DNA from: Bacillota bacterium
GTDB taxonomy: Bacteria > Bacillota > Sulfobacillia > Thermaerobacterales > RSA17
Length of the DNA: 64,000 nt
NCBI GenBank assembly: GCA_017577485.1
Contig: PKRI01000004.1
Coordinates: forward strand, 19,502-83,501
Direction: 5' to 3'
The notes below the pieces were generated by a model that worked only from the letters and a program-made list of their open reading frames with translations, did not search any database and had not been told where the DNA came from. A program made the position numbers and the translations under genes. Positions 49,813 through 57,878 of this stretch are shown piece by piece; position 1 is the stretch's first letter, and each line of letters begins with the position of its first letter.

Positions 49813-50903
49813 GCGGCATGGTCCCCGCCCGGCTGGTGCTGGAGGACGGCACCCAGTGGCCCGGCTGGACCGGCCGGCCCGGTGTCCGCGTGCTGGGCGA
49901 GGTGGTCTTCAACACCAGCATGGCGGGCTATCAGGAAGTGATCACCGACCCGTCCTACGCCGGTCAGATCGTGGTCATGACCTACCCGCTGATCGGCAAC
50001 TACGGCGTCGATCCGGGGCGGGACGAGGCGCCGCGCCCGGCGGCCTCCGGCCTCATCGCCCGTGAATTCTGGGAGAGCGAGGTGGGCGGCGGAGCGGGGC
50101 GGGGATTCGCCGGCTACCTGGAGCGCCTGGGCGTGGCCGCCGGCGAGGGTTTCGACACCCGGGCGCTGACCCGGCACCTGCGCCGCCGCGGCACCCTGCG
50201 GGGCGTGCTGACCACCGACATGACCGCGCCCGCCCAGGCGCTGGCGGCCGAGGCTCGGGCCTGGCACGACCAGGCGCCGGTGTGGCGCGTCACCACCCCG
50301 GAACCCTACAGCCTGGGCGGCGGCCGCATCCACATCGCCGTGGTGGATTTCGGGGTGAAGCGCAGCATCGTCCGCGAACTGGCCGGGCGGGGCTGCCGCG
50401 TCACCGTGGTTCCCGCCGGCACGCCCGCCGCCGACATCCTGGCCCTGGCCCCCGACGGCGTGGTGCTCAGCAACGGCCCCGGCGACCCCCGGGACCTGGC
50501 GCCGCTGCTGGACCAGGTGCGCCGCCTGGCGGAGGCGGTGCCCACCTTCGGCATCTGCCTGGGGCATCAACTGCTGGCCCTGGCCTTCGGGGCGCGGGTG
50601 TTCAGGCTGCCCTACGGGCACCGCGGCGGCAACCACCCGGTGCGGGAAGCGGGCGGCGGCCGCGTGGCCATCACGGTCCAGAACCACGGTTACGCCGTGG
50701 ACGGCGACAGCGCCCTGGCCGCCGGCTTCGACGTCACCCACGTCCATCTGCACGACGGCACCGTGGAGGGCCTGCGCCACCGCCACCTCAGGGCCGCCTC
50801 GGTGCAGTTCCACCCGGAAGCGGCGCCGGGGCCCCGGGACGGCGCCGGCGCGCTGGCGGCCTTCCTGGAGGACGTGCGGGGGGCGGTGGCCGGCCGTGCC
50901 TGA
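49809..50903 (+). CDS. carA: Carbamoyl phosphate synthase small subunit
   Basis: Glutamine amidotransferase subunit supplying ammonia to CarB. The N-terminal domain has NTSMAGYQEVITDPSY; the class I amidotransferase domain has LSNGPGDP, nucleophile Cys in GICLGHQLL and the HPE of QFHPEAAPGP. 364 residues from the GTG at 49809 overlapping the pyrC stop; ATG at 49818 is an alternative. Only one carAB pair is visible, and it would serve both pyrimidine and arginine synthesis. Confidence 0.94.
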   Translation: MSGMVPARLVLEDGTQWPGWTGRPGVRVLGEVVFNTSMAGYQEVITDPSYAGQIVVMTYPLIGNYGVDPGRDEAPRPAASGLIAREFWESEVGGGAGRGFAGYLERLGVAAGEGFDTRALTRHLRRRGTLRGVLTTDMTAPAQALAAEARAWHDQAPVWRVTTPEPYSLGGGRIHIAVVDFGVKRSIVRELAGRGCRVTVVPAGTPAADILALAPDGVVLSNGPGDPRDLAPLLDQVRRLAEAVPTFGICLGHQLLALAFGARVFRLPYGHRGGNHPVREAGGGRVAITVQNHGYAVDGDSALAAGFDVTHVHLHDGTVEGLRHRHLRAASVQFHPEAAPGPRDGAGALAAFLEDVRGAVAGRA

Positions 50904-53900
50904 CCGCCCGCAGCCCCGCAGGGTGCTGGTCATCGGCTCGGGTCCCATCGTCATCGGCCAGGCGGCCGAGTTCGACTATGCGGGCACGCAGGCGTGCCGG
51001 GCCCTGCGGGCCGAAGGCGTCGAGGTCATCCTGCTCAACTCCAACCCGGCCACCATCATGACGGACCCCGACACCGCCGACCGGGTGTACATCGAGCCCC
51101 TCACCGCCGAAACGGCGGCCGCCGTCATCGCCCGCGAGCGCCCCGACGGCCTGCTGCCCACCCTGGGCGGCCAGGTGGGCCTGAACCTGGCCATGGAACT
51201 GGTGCGGGACGGCACGCTGGACCGCTTCGGCGTGCGCCTGCTGGGCACACCGCCCGACGCCATCGAGCGGGCCGAGGATCGGGACGCCTTCCGGCGGCTG
51301 ATGCTGGAATTGGGCGAACCCGTTCCCCGGGGCGCCGTGGTGCGCTCCGAGGCCGAGGCGCTGGCCTTCGCCCGGCAGAGCCGGTTCCCGTTGATCCTGC
51401 GGCCGGCCTATACCCTGGGCGGCACCGGCGGCGGCGTGGCCCACGATCCCGAGGAACTGGCGGTCCTCACCCGGCGGGCGCTGGCGGCCAGCCCGGCGGG
51501 CCAGGTGCTGGTGGAAGAGAGCCTGCTGGGTTGGAAGGAGATCGAGTTCGAGGTCATGCGCGACGGCGCCGGCAACTGCATCGCCGTCTGCGCCATGGAG
51601 AACCTGGACCCGGTGGGCGTCCACACCGGCGACAGCATCGTGGTGGCGCCCACCCAGACCCTGGACGACGCTGCGCTGCAGGCCCTGCGCTCGGCGGCGC
51701 TGCGCATCGTGCAGGCGCTGCGCGTGGAGGGCGGCTGCAACGTCCAGTTCGCCCTGCGGCCCGGCGGCGGGTGCGACTACCGGGTCATCGAGGTCAACCC
51801 GCGGGTGAGCCGGTCCAGCGCCCTGGCCTCCAAGGCCACCGGCTACCCCATCGCCAAGGTGGCCGCCCTCATCGCCCTGGGCCGGCGGCTGGACCAGATC
51901 CGCAACCCCGTCACCGGCGGCACCACCGCCATGTTCGAGCCGGCCCTGGACTACGTGGTGGTCAAGATCCCGCGCTGGCCCTTCGATAAGCTGGCGGGCG
52001 CCGACCGCCGGCTGGGCACCCAGATGAAGGCCACGGGCGAGGTCATGGCCATCGACCGGTCCTTCGAGGGTGCGCTGCTGAAAGCGCTGCGCTCGCTGGA
52101 GCTCGGCGTCGACCACCTGGAGTGGGCGCCGGCCCGCCGCCTGGACGACCGTTCCCTGGAGCAGGCCGTCCGCCGGGGCGACGACCGGCGGCTGTTCCTG
52201 ATGGCCGAGGCCCTGCGGCGCGGTGCGGCAGTCCGGGACGTGGCCCGGTGGAGCGGCATCGACCCCTTCTTCGTGGAGCGCATCGCCCGCATCGTCCGCT
52301 TCGAGGAAGACCTGCGGCGGCGGGGGACCCTGGAGGCCGGCACGCTGCGGTGGGCCAAGCGCCTGGGCCTCACCGACGCCCGCATCGCCGCCCTGGTGAA
52401 AAGCAGCCGGGAAAAGGTGCGGCGCCTGCGCCGGTCCTGGGGCATCCGGCCAGCCTACCGCATGGTGGACACCTGCGCCGCCGAGTTCGACGCCGCCACG
52501 CCCTACTTTTACGGCACCTTCGACGAGGAGAACGAGGCCGAACCCGGCGCCCGGCCGCGGGTGGTGGTCCTGGGTTCGGGGCCCATCCGCATCGGCCAGG
52601 GGATCGAGTTCGACCACTGCGCGGTCCACGCCGTCCAGGAACTGCGGCGCCTGGGTTACCAGGCGGTCATCGTCAACAACAACCCCGAAACCGTCAGCAC
52701 CGACTTCGACACCGCCGACCGCCTGTATTTCGAGCCGCTGTCGCTGGAGGACGTGCTCAACGTGGTGGAGCGGGAACAGCCCCTGGGCGTGCTGTGCCAG
52801 TTCGGCGGGCAGACCGCTCTGAACCTGGCGCCGGCGCTGGCCGCCGCCGGGGTGCGGGTGCTGGGCACCGACGTCGACGCCATCGATGCCGCCGAGCGGC
52901 GCGAGCGCTTCGACGCGCTGCTGGCCCGGTTGGGCCTGGACCGGCCCGCGGGCGCCGCGGCCGCCACCGCCGAAGAGGCCCTGGCGGCGGCCGAGTCCCT
53001 CGGCTACCCGCTGATGGTCCGGCCGTCCTACGTGCTGGGCGGGCGGGCCATGCAGGTGGTCTACGACCGCGACGAACTGGCCGCCTGCCTGGAAGAGGTC
53101 CTTCCCGCCGCCGGGGGCCGGCCGCTGTGGCTGGACCGCTACATCGCGGGCATGGAACTGGAAGTGGACGCGGTGTCCGACGGCGATGTGGTGGTCGTCC
53201 CGGGCATCATGCGCCACGTGGAGCGGGCGGGCGTGCATTCCGGCGATTCCATCGCGGTGTTCCCCGCCCCGGACCTGCCGCCGGGCGTGGCGCGGGAGGC
53301 GGCTTCGGCCGCCGTGCGCATCGCCCGGGCCCTGGGGATCCGGGGCCTGCTGAACCTGCAGCTGGTCTACGACGGCCGGCGCCTGTACGTGCTGGAGGTC
53401 AACCCCCGGTCCAGCCGCACCGTGCCCTTCGTGGCCAAGGCTGCCGGCGTGCCGCTGGTGGAGATGGCTGTCCGGGCTGCGCTGGGCGCCTCGCTGGCCG
53501 CGGAGGGCTGGACCACGGGGCTGCTGCCGCCGCCGCCCCACACCGCCGTCAAGGTGCCGGTCTTCTCCTGGACCAAACTGCCCGGCGTGGACCCCGCCCT
53601 GGGCCCCGAGATGAAGTCCACCGGCGAGGTCATGGCGTTGGACGACACGCTGGAAGGTGCCCTGGCCCGGGGACTGGAGGCCGCCGGGATGCGCCTGCCG
53701 GAGCCCGGCGAGGCCGTGCTGCTGACCGTGGCCGACCGCGACAAGGACGAGGCGGCGGCGCTGGCCCGCCGCCTGGCGGCGCTGGGCTTCTCGCTCTTCG
53801 CCACGCCGGGCACCGCCCGCGCGCTGGCTGCGGCCGGCGTCCCGGCCGTCCCGCTGCCCAAACTGGCGTCGCCGCCGCCGAACCTCCTGGATGCCCTGAC

Positions 53901-54147
53901 CGGCGGGCAGGTGCGCCTGGTGATCAACACCCTGAGCGGCGGGCGCGGGCCGGAACGGGACGGCTTCCGCATCCGGCGGGCGGCGGTGGAGCGGGGCGTC
54001 CCCTGCGTGACGTCCCTGGACACCGCCTGGGCGCTGGCCCGGGTGCTGGGCGGCGCCGGCGGGGCCCGGCGCCGGGTCGTACGCTCACTGCAGGAGTACC
54101 AGGCCGCTGCCCGGCGGGCGGCCGGCGTGGAGGTGAGGCAGCCGTGA
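50896..54147 (+). CDS. carB: Carbamoyl phosphate synthase large subunit
   Basis: Makes carbamoyl phosphate from bicarbonate, ammonia and two ATP. Duplicated ATP-grasp architecture: halves begin GSGPIVIGQAAEFDYAG and GSGPIRIGQGIEFDHCA; oligomerisation helices lie around 400-540, and the MGS-like allosteric domain from about 930 (ALGFSLFATPGTARAL) is where UMP or ornithine would bind. 1083 residues. GTG start overlaps carA by 8 bases; the stop overlaps pyrF (GTGA). Confidence 0.96.
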   Translation: MPDRPQPRRVLVIGSGPIVIGQAAEFDYAGTQACRALRAEGVEVILLNSNPATIMTDPDTADRVYIEPLTAETAAAVIARERPDGLLPTLGGQVGLNLAMELVRDGTLDRFGVRLLGTPPDAIERAEDRDAFRRLMLELGEPVPRGAVVRSEAEALAFARQSRFPLILRPAYTLGGTGGGVAHDPEELAVLTRRALAASPAGQVLVEESLLGWKEIEFEVMRDGAGNCIAVCAMENLDPVGVHTGDSIVVAPTQTLDDAALQALRSAALRIVQALRVEGGCNVQFALRPGGGCDYRVIEVNPRVSRSSALASKATGYPIAKVAALIALGRRLDQIRNPVTGGTTAMFEPALDYVVVKIPRWPFDKLAGADRRLGTQMKATGEVMAIDRSFEGALLKALRSLELGVDHLEWAPARRLDDRSLEQAVRRGDDRRLFLMAEALRRGAAVRDVARWSGIDPFFVERIARIVRFEEDLRRRGTLEAGTLRWAKRLGLTDARIAALVKSSREKVRRLRRSWGIRPAYRMVDTCAAEFDAATPYFYGTFDEENEAEPGARPRVVVLGSGPIRIGQGIEFDHCAVHAVQELRRLGYQAVIVNNNPETVSTDFDTADRLYFEPLSLEDVLNVVEREQPLGVLCQFGGQTALNLAPALAAAGVRVLGTDVDAIDAAERRERFDALLARLGLDRPAGAAAATAEEALAAAESLGYPLMVRPSYVLGGRAMQVVYDRDELAACLEEVLPAAGGRPLWLDRYIAGMELEVDAVSDGDVVVVPGIMRHVERAGVHSGDSIAVFPAPDLPPGVAREAASAAVRIARALGIRGLLNLQLVYDGRRLYVLEVNPRSSRTVPFVAKAAGVPLVEMAVRAALGASLAAEGWTTGLLPPPPHTAVKVPVFSWTKLPGVDPALGPEMKSTGEVMALDDTLEGALARGLEAAGMRLPEPGEAVLLTVADRDKDEAAALARRLAALGFSLFATPGTARALAAAGVPAVPLPKLASPPPNLLDALTGGQVRLVINTLSGGRGPERDGFRIRRAAVERGVPCVTSLDTAWALARVLGGAGGARRRVVRSLQEYQAAARRAAGVEVRQP

Positions 54148-54872
54148 AGCCCGGTGCCGAGCGCATCTTCGTGGCGCTGGACTTTCCAGCCCGGGAACCG
54201 GCCCTGGACCTGGCCCGGCGCCTGGCGCCCCTGGGCTGCGGTTTCAAGGTCGGGCTGGAACTGCTGAGCGCCGAAGGCCCCGGCATCATCGAGGAGCTGG
54301 CGGACCAGGGCCTGCGGGTGTTCGTGGACGCCAAACTGCACGACATCCCCAACACCGTTCACGGTGCGGCCCGGGCCCTGGCCGCCCGCGGGGCCTGGAT
54401 GATCACCATCCACGTGCCCGGCGGCCCGGAGATGGCCGCCGCCGCCCTGGCCGGCGCCCGGGCCGGCACGCCGCCCGGACGGGAGCCCCCGCGGGTGGTG
54501 GGGGTCACCGTCCTGACCAGCCTGTCGGCGGCGCAGCTGGCCCAGGGGGCCGGCGTGGAGCGCGACCCGGCCGCCGAAGTCGTTCGCCGGGCCCTGGCCG
54601 CCCGCCGGTGGGGTCTGGACGGCGTCGTCTGCGCTCCCCAGGAGGCCCGCGACCTGCGGCGGCTGCTGGGACCCGACATGCTGCTGGTGACGCCGGGCAT
54701 CCGTCCCGCCGGCAGCGCGCCCGATGACCAGCGGCGGGTGGCGACGGCCGGCGAGGCGGTGTGCTGGGGCGCCGATTACCTGGTGGTGGGCCGCCCGGTC
54801 CGCGAGGCCGCCCACCCGGTGGCGGCCCTGGCGGCCCTGGCGGAGGAGGTGGAGCGCGCCGGTGCGCGTTGA
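54144..54872 (+). CDS. pyrF: Orotidine 5'-phosphate decarboxylase
   Basis: Final step to UMP. FVALDFPAREPALDLA, the catalytic VDAKLHDIPNTV (Asp-x-Lys-x-x-Asp) and VTPGIRPAG are present. 242 residues, type 1. Directly follows carB without pyrK or pyrD, which usually lie here in Bacillota. GTGA start overlap with carB. Confidence 0.94.
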   Translation: MKPGAERIFVALDFPAREPALDLARRLAPLGCGFKVGLELLSAEGPGIIEELADQGLRVFVDAKLHDIPNTVHGAARALAARGAWMITIHVPGGPEMAAAALAGARAGTPPGREPPRVVGVTVLTSLSAAQLAQGAGVERDPAAEVVRRALAARRWGLDGVVCAPQEARDLRRLLGPDMLLVTPGIRPAGSAPDDQRRVATAGEAVCWGADYLVVGRPVREAAHPVAALAALAEEVERAGAR

Positions 54873-55434
54873 CGACGTGCTGCGGCTGCTGGAACAGGTG
54901 GGCGCGTGGCGGCGAGGGCACTTCCGCCTGACCAGCGGCCTGCACAGCCCCGAGTTTTTCCTGCTGTCCCAGGCCTTCCAGTACCCGGACACGGCCGCCG
55001 CCCTGGGCCGCGCCCTGGCGGAGCGGCTGCTGGAGGTGGGGCCTCGGCCCCAGGTGGTGGCCGGGCCGGCCCTGGGCGGGATCCTGCTGGCCCACGAGGT
55101 GGCCCGGGCCCTGGGAGCGCGAGCCATCTTTGCCGAGGCGGTGCCCGAGGGCGGCATGCGCCTGCGCCGCGGCTTCCGGGTGGCCCCCGGCGAGCGGGTC
55201 TACGTGGTGGAGGACGCGGTGACCACGGGGGGATCGGTGCGGGCCGCCGTCCGGGCGGTGGAGGAAGCGGGGGGTGTGGTGGCGGCCGTCGGCGCCGTGG
55301 TGGACCGGAGCCAGGACGGCGTGGACTTCGGCGTGCCCTTCGCGGCCCTGGTGCGGCGGCCGGTGCCTGCCTACCGGCCGGAGGACTGCCCGCTGTGCGC
55401 CCAGGGGGAGCCGCTGGTCAGCCCCAAGGCTTGA
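54862..55434 (+). CDS. pyrE: Orotate phosphoribosyltransferase
   Basis: Adds ribose 5-phosphate to orotate. FRLTSGLHSPEFFLLSQ and the PRPP loop VYVVEDAVTTGGSVRAA are clear. 190 residues, the short thermophile-like form. GTG at 54862 overlaps the pyrF stop by 11 bases. The C-terminal CPLCAQG pair of Cys is a feature of this subtype. Last gene of the operon, and its end overlaps the convergent HAD gene by 17 bases. Confidence 0.92.
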   Translation: MRVDDVLRLLEQVGAWRRGHFRLTSGLHSPEFFLLSQAFQYPDTAAALGRALAERLLEVGPRPQVVAGPALGGILLAHEVARALGARAIFAEAVPEGGMRLRRGFRVAPGERVYVVEDAVTTGGSVRAAVRAVEEAGGVVAAVGAVVDRSQDGVDFGVPFAALVRRPVPAYRPEDCPLCAQGEPLVSPKA

Positions 55435-56113
55435 CGGCGGCGGCCAGGTCGGCCAGCAGCGCCAGGGCCCGGTCGGTGTCGCTCAGGTCCGGCAGGAGGC
55501 CGTCAGGGGCCGCGGCTTCCAGTTCAGCCAGGCTGGGGCGGCCTGTGGCCACCGCCAGCACCGCGGCGCCTACGGCCCGGGCCGCGGCCACGTCCAGCGG
55601 CGTGTCGCCGATGACGATGACCCGGCGGAAACGCTGCCCGTAGACCTCCTGGGCGCGGCCCACGGCCACCCGCAGGATGTCGGCCCGCTGCTCGGCGTCG
55701 TCGCCGAAGCCGCCGGTGGGAAAGTACCCGTCCAGGCCGTGGGCCCGAAGTTTGGCCCGGGCACCGGCCTGCACGTTGCCCGTGCCCAGGGCCAGGCGGT
55801 AGCGGGGATCGGCGGCGCAGGCCGCGGTGAAGCGGTGGGCGCCGGGCAGGCAGATGCCCGGGTCCGCGGCGATCTCCTCCTCCAGGTGGGCCAGGTAGCG
55901 GGCGATCAGCAGGTCCACGTCGTCGCCCCGGGAGCCGCAGCGCCGGGCCAGTTCCCGGAAGGCCGGCAGGTCCGTGGCCCCGCTGAAGTCGAAACCGCGG
56001 TCGCCGTCCTCGACGCCGTACAGCTCCTTCAGCGCCCGCCGGCAGGCGCGCAGCGCCGCGGGTACCCGCACCAGGGTTCCGTCGATGTCGAACAGCAGCA
56101 GCACGGGTTCCAC
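55418..56113 (-). CDS. HAD-family phosphatase
   Basis: 231 residues. The nucleophile motif LLFDIDGTLV is at the start, LALGTGNVQAGARAKLRAHG is motif II/III, and VIVIGDTPLDVAAARAVGA motif IV. Helical cap between residues 20 and 90. Phosphoglycolate phosphatase-like subgroup; the true substrate is not evident. GTG at 56113, preceded only by AAGAACC; GGAGGTG lies farther up, so the start is moderately sure. Faces the pyrE end and diverges from a phosphoribosyltransferase gene. Confidence 0.82.
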   Translation of the reverse strand: MEPVLLLFDIDGTLVRVPAALRACRRALKELYGVEDGDRGFDFSGATDLPAFRELARRCGSRGDDVDLLIARYLAHLEEEIAADPGICLPGAHRFTAACAADPRYRLALGTGNVQAGARAKLRAHGLDGYFPTGGFGDDAEQRADILRVAVGRAQEVYGQRFRRVIVIGDTPLDVAAARAVGAAVLAVATGRPSLAELEAAAPDGLLPDLSDTDRALALLADLAAAVKPWG

Positions 56114-56167
56114 GGCCGGTTCTTGAGGCGCACCTCCGCGACCCCGTTTCGCCGGGCGGGCCGGAGA

Positions 56168-56186
56168 CCCTGCCGGCCCGGCAGGG
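56168..56186. repeat. Palindrome in the HAD/phosphoribosyltransferase divergent region
   Basis: CCCTGCCGG-C-CCGGCAGGG (56168-56186), perfect 9-bp arms, about 22 bases upstream of a TACAAT -10 (56209-56214) for the phosphoribosyltransferase gene. Its position over the -35 region fits an operator or a hairpin. Confidence 0.45.
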
Positions 56187-56248
56187 AGCGGTGCCCCGCC
56201 CGCGTAGGTACAATGGGTATACCTGCGGCAGGAAGGGGACCGCTGGAC

Positions 56249-56731
56249 GTGCAGAAGACGGTGCTGGCGTGGAACGACATCGAAGCCATGGTTCGCCGCC
56301 TCATCGACCGCATCGGCGACGTGGACCGGTACGACCTGATGCTGGTCATCACCCGGGGCGGCATGGTCCCCGCGTGCCTGGTGTCGGAGTGGACGGGCCT
56401 GCGCAACATCCTGGTGGCGGCGGTGATGTTCTACACGGGCGTGGGCGAAACCGCCGACCGGCCCATTTTCCTGCAGTTCCCGCCCGACCCGTTCCTCAAG
56501 GACCGGCGCGTGCTGATCGTGGACGACATCTGGGACAGCGGGCGCACCATCATGGCGGTGCGGGAGCGGGTGGAGGCGGCGGGCGGACACCCGGAGACCG
56601 CCGTCCTCCACTACAAGCCGGCCCGGTCGATGTTTCCCGACCACCGGCCCGATTACTTCGTCGAGGAGACCGACGCCTGGATCGTGTACCCCTGGGAGCC
56701 CAGGGAAGAAGATTTGGAGGTCAACAGTTGA
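56249..56731 (+). CDS. Phosphoribosyltransferase (Gpt/xanthine PRTase-like)
   Basis: 160 residues of type I PRTase fold. VITRGGMVPACLVSEW and the PRPP loop VLIVDDIWDSGRTIMAV are clear. Similar to the archaeal-like hypoxanthine/xanthine-guanine PRTases, so purine salvage is the likely role. It lacks the sequence features of PyrR and is not taken as the regulator of the pyr attenuator. GTG at 56249 after AGGAAGGGG. TTGA overlap with the following Nudix gene. Confidence 0.82.
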   Translation: MQKTVLAWNDIEAMVRRLIDRIGDVDRYDLMLVITRGGMVPACLVSEWTGLRNILVAAVMFYTGVGETADRPIFLQFPPDPFLKDRRVLIVDDIWDSGRTIMAVRERVEAAGGHPETAVLHYKPARSMFPDHRPDYFVEETDAWIVYPWEPREEDLEVNS

Positions 56732-57222
56732 GCGGTGTACCATCGCCCGGGCGGCAGGCCTGGCCGGCGCCGCGGCCTTCCTGCCACGCGGTGGTCATCG
56801 AAGACGACGCGGTGCTGCTGGTCCGCCGGGCCGGTGAGCCCTTCCGCGGGTGGTGGGGCCTGCCCGGCGGGGCCGTGGAACTGGGCGAGACCGTGGTCGA
56901 GGCCCTCAAGCGCGAGGTGCTGGAGGAAACCAACCTCGATATCGAGGTGGAGCGCTTCCTGGCCTACAAGGACGCCGTGGGCCGGGACCCGGAAACCGGC
57001 GCCATCCGCCACCATTACGTGATCATGTTCTTCGCGGCGCGGCGGGTGGGGGGCAGCCTGCGGGCGGCCAGCGATGCCGCCGAGGCCCGCTGGGTGCGGC
57101 GGGACCAGCTGCCCGGCCTGCGCCTGGTGCCGGACCTGCCTGCCCTGCTGGCCTCGGTCTGGCCGGAAGCGGTCAGCGGCGGCGGCGGAGCCGTTCCAGG
57201 AGCCGGTCCTCCCGGACCGTAA
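56728..57222 (+). CDS. Nudix hydrolase, ADP-ribose pyrophosphatase-like
   Basis: 164 residues. Nudix box GGAVELGETVVEALKREVLE continuing ETNL; the usual Gly of the last EExG is Asn here, but the Glu metal ligands are present. Upstream LLVRRAGEPFRGWWGLPG is typical. TTG at 56728 overlaps the PRTase stop, with GGAGGTCA before it. Its last 50 bases overlap the convergent glutaredoxin-like gene. Substrate unknown. Confidence 0.8.
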   Translation: MSGVPSPGRQAWPAPRPSCHAVVIEDDAVLLVRRAGEPFRGWWGLPGGAVELGETVVEALKREVLEETNLDIEVERFLAYKDAVGRDPETGAIRHHYVIMFFAARRVGGSLRAASDAAEARWVRRDQLPGLRLVPDLPALLASVWPEAVSGGGGAVPGAGPPGP

Positions 57223-57421
57223 GGTCGAAGACCTCCTCGCCGTCGATCTCCACCACCGGGATGCGGTAGCGGTAGCGCTGGAACAGTTCCGGGTCGGCGG
57301 TGATGTCCACCTGCTCCAGATCAAAGGGGATGCGGCGCTGCGCCCGCAGCACCACCGCCAGCGCGTGCTCGCAGAGTTCACATCCGGCCTTCGTGTAGAA
57401 GCGAACCCGTGGAACGTTCAT
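57173..57421 (-). CDS. Glutaredoxin family protein
   Basis: 82 residues with a thioredoxin-like fold. RVRFYTKAGCELCEHAL has the CxxC pair Cys-Glu-Leu-Cys; YRIPVVEIDGEEVF carries the cis-Pro. The short C-terminal form (DUF836-like) with unknown redox partner. ATG at 57421; GAAGGCGG upstream is weak. Opposite strand to its neighbours; overlaps the Nudix gene end. Confidence 0.78.
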   Translation of the reverse strand: MNVPRVRFYTKAGCELCEHALAVVLRAQRRIPFDLEQVDITADPELFQRYRYRIPVVEIDGEEVFDLTVREDRLLERLRRRR

Positions 57422-57571
57422 GGCCGCCGCCTTCGCCGGCCCCCCGGCGGTTCCTGCCTGGGCCGCCGGCCTTTATGCCGCCCGGCGCGGCGGGCGGCCG
57501 GGGGCGGGTGCCAGCGGCGGAAGGGGCAGGAAAGGCTCAGGGGCGCCGGGAATGTCACTGCCTTCGGAAAG

Positions 57572-57603
57572 GGGCGGCGGCCCCGCCGGCGGGGCCGCCG
57601 CCC
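57572..57603. repeat. Perfect 32-bp palindrome upstream of the biotin carrier gene
   Basis: Two 16-base arms, GGGCGGCGGCCCCGCC and its complement GGCGGGGCCGCCGCCC, without spacer. In RNA it gives a very stable stem about 38 bases before the next start codon. The rest of the 219-base gap (57422-57640) shows no gene or clear promoter. Confidence 0.7.
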
Positions 57604-57640
57604 GGGCACCGTACGGGCTGAGGCCAGGGGAAGGGAGGAA

Positions 57641-57874
57641 GTGGCCATCCACCTCATCACTGCAGACATGGCCGGCGTCGTGGCCGAGGTCAAGGTCCGG
57701 GAGGGCGACCAGGTGGCGCCCGGCGCCGAAGTGGTCGTGCTGGAGTCCATGAAGATGCACATTCCCATCACGGCCGGCCAGGGGGGCCGCGTGCGCGAGG
57801 TGCGCGTGGCCGCCGGCGCCTTCGTCAACGAGGGCGACGTCCTGGTGGTGCTGGACGACGGGACGGGGGCGTAG
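57641..57874 (+). CDS. Biotin carboxyl carrier (biotin/lipoyl attachment) protein
   Basis: 77 residues, a single biotinyl domain: VVVLESMKMHIPITAGQGG with the biotinylated Lys in ESMKMH, and VKVREGDQVAPG and FVNEGDVLVVLDDG strands. Comparable to the small free carriers of acyl-CoA carboxylases (YngHB-like). GTG at 57641 with GGGAGG immediately before and AGGGG ten bases up. Four bases before the carboxyltransferase gene. The biotin carboxylase subunit is not in the window. Confidence 0.88.
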   Translation: MAIHLITADMAGVVAEVKVREGDQVAPGAEVVVLESMKMHIPITAGQGGRVREVRVAAGAFVNEGDVLVVLDDGTGA

Positions 57875-57878
57875 ACCC

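Noticed and set aside
56249..56731. The phosphoribosyltransferase as PyrR, regulator of the pyr attenuator
   Set aside because: The PRPP loop is shared by all type I PRTases, but the sequence around it (VIVDDIWDSGRT-like, RGGMVPACLVSEW) fits Gpt/xanthine PRTases, not PyrR.
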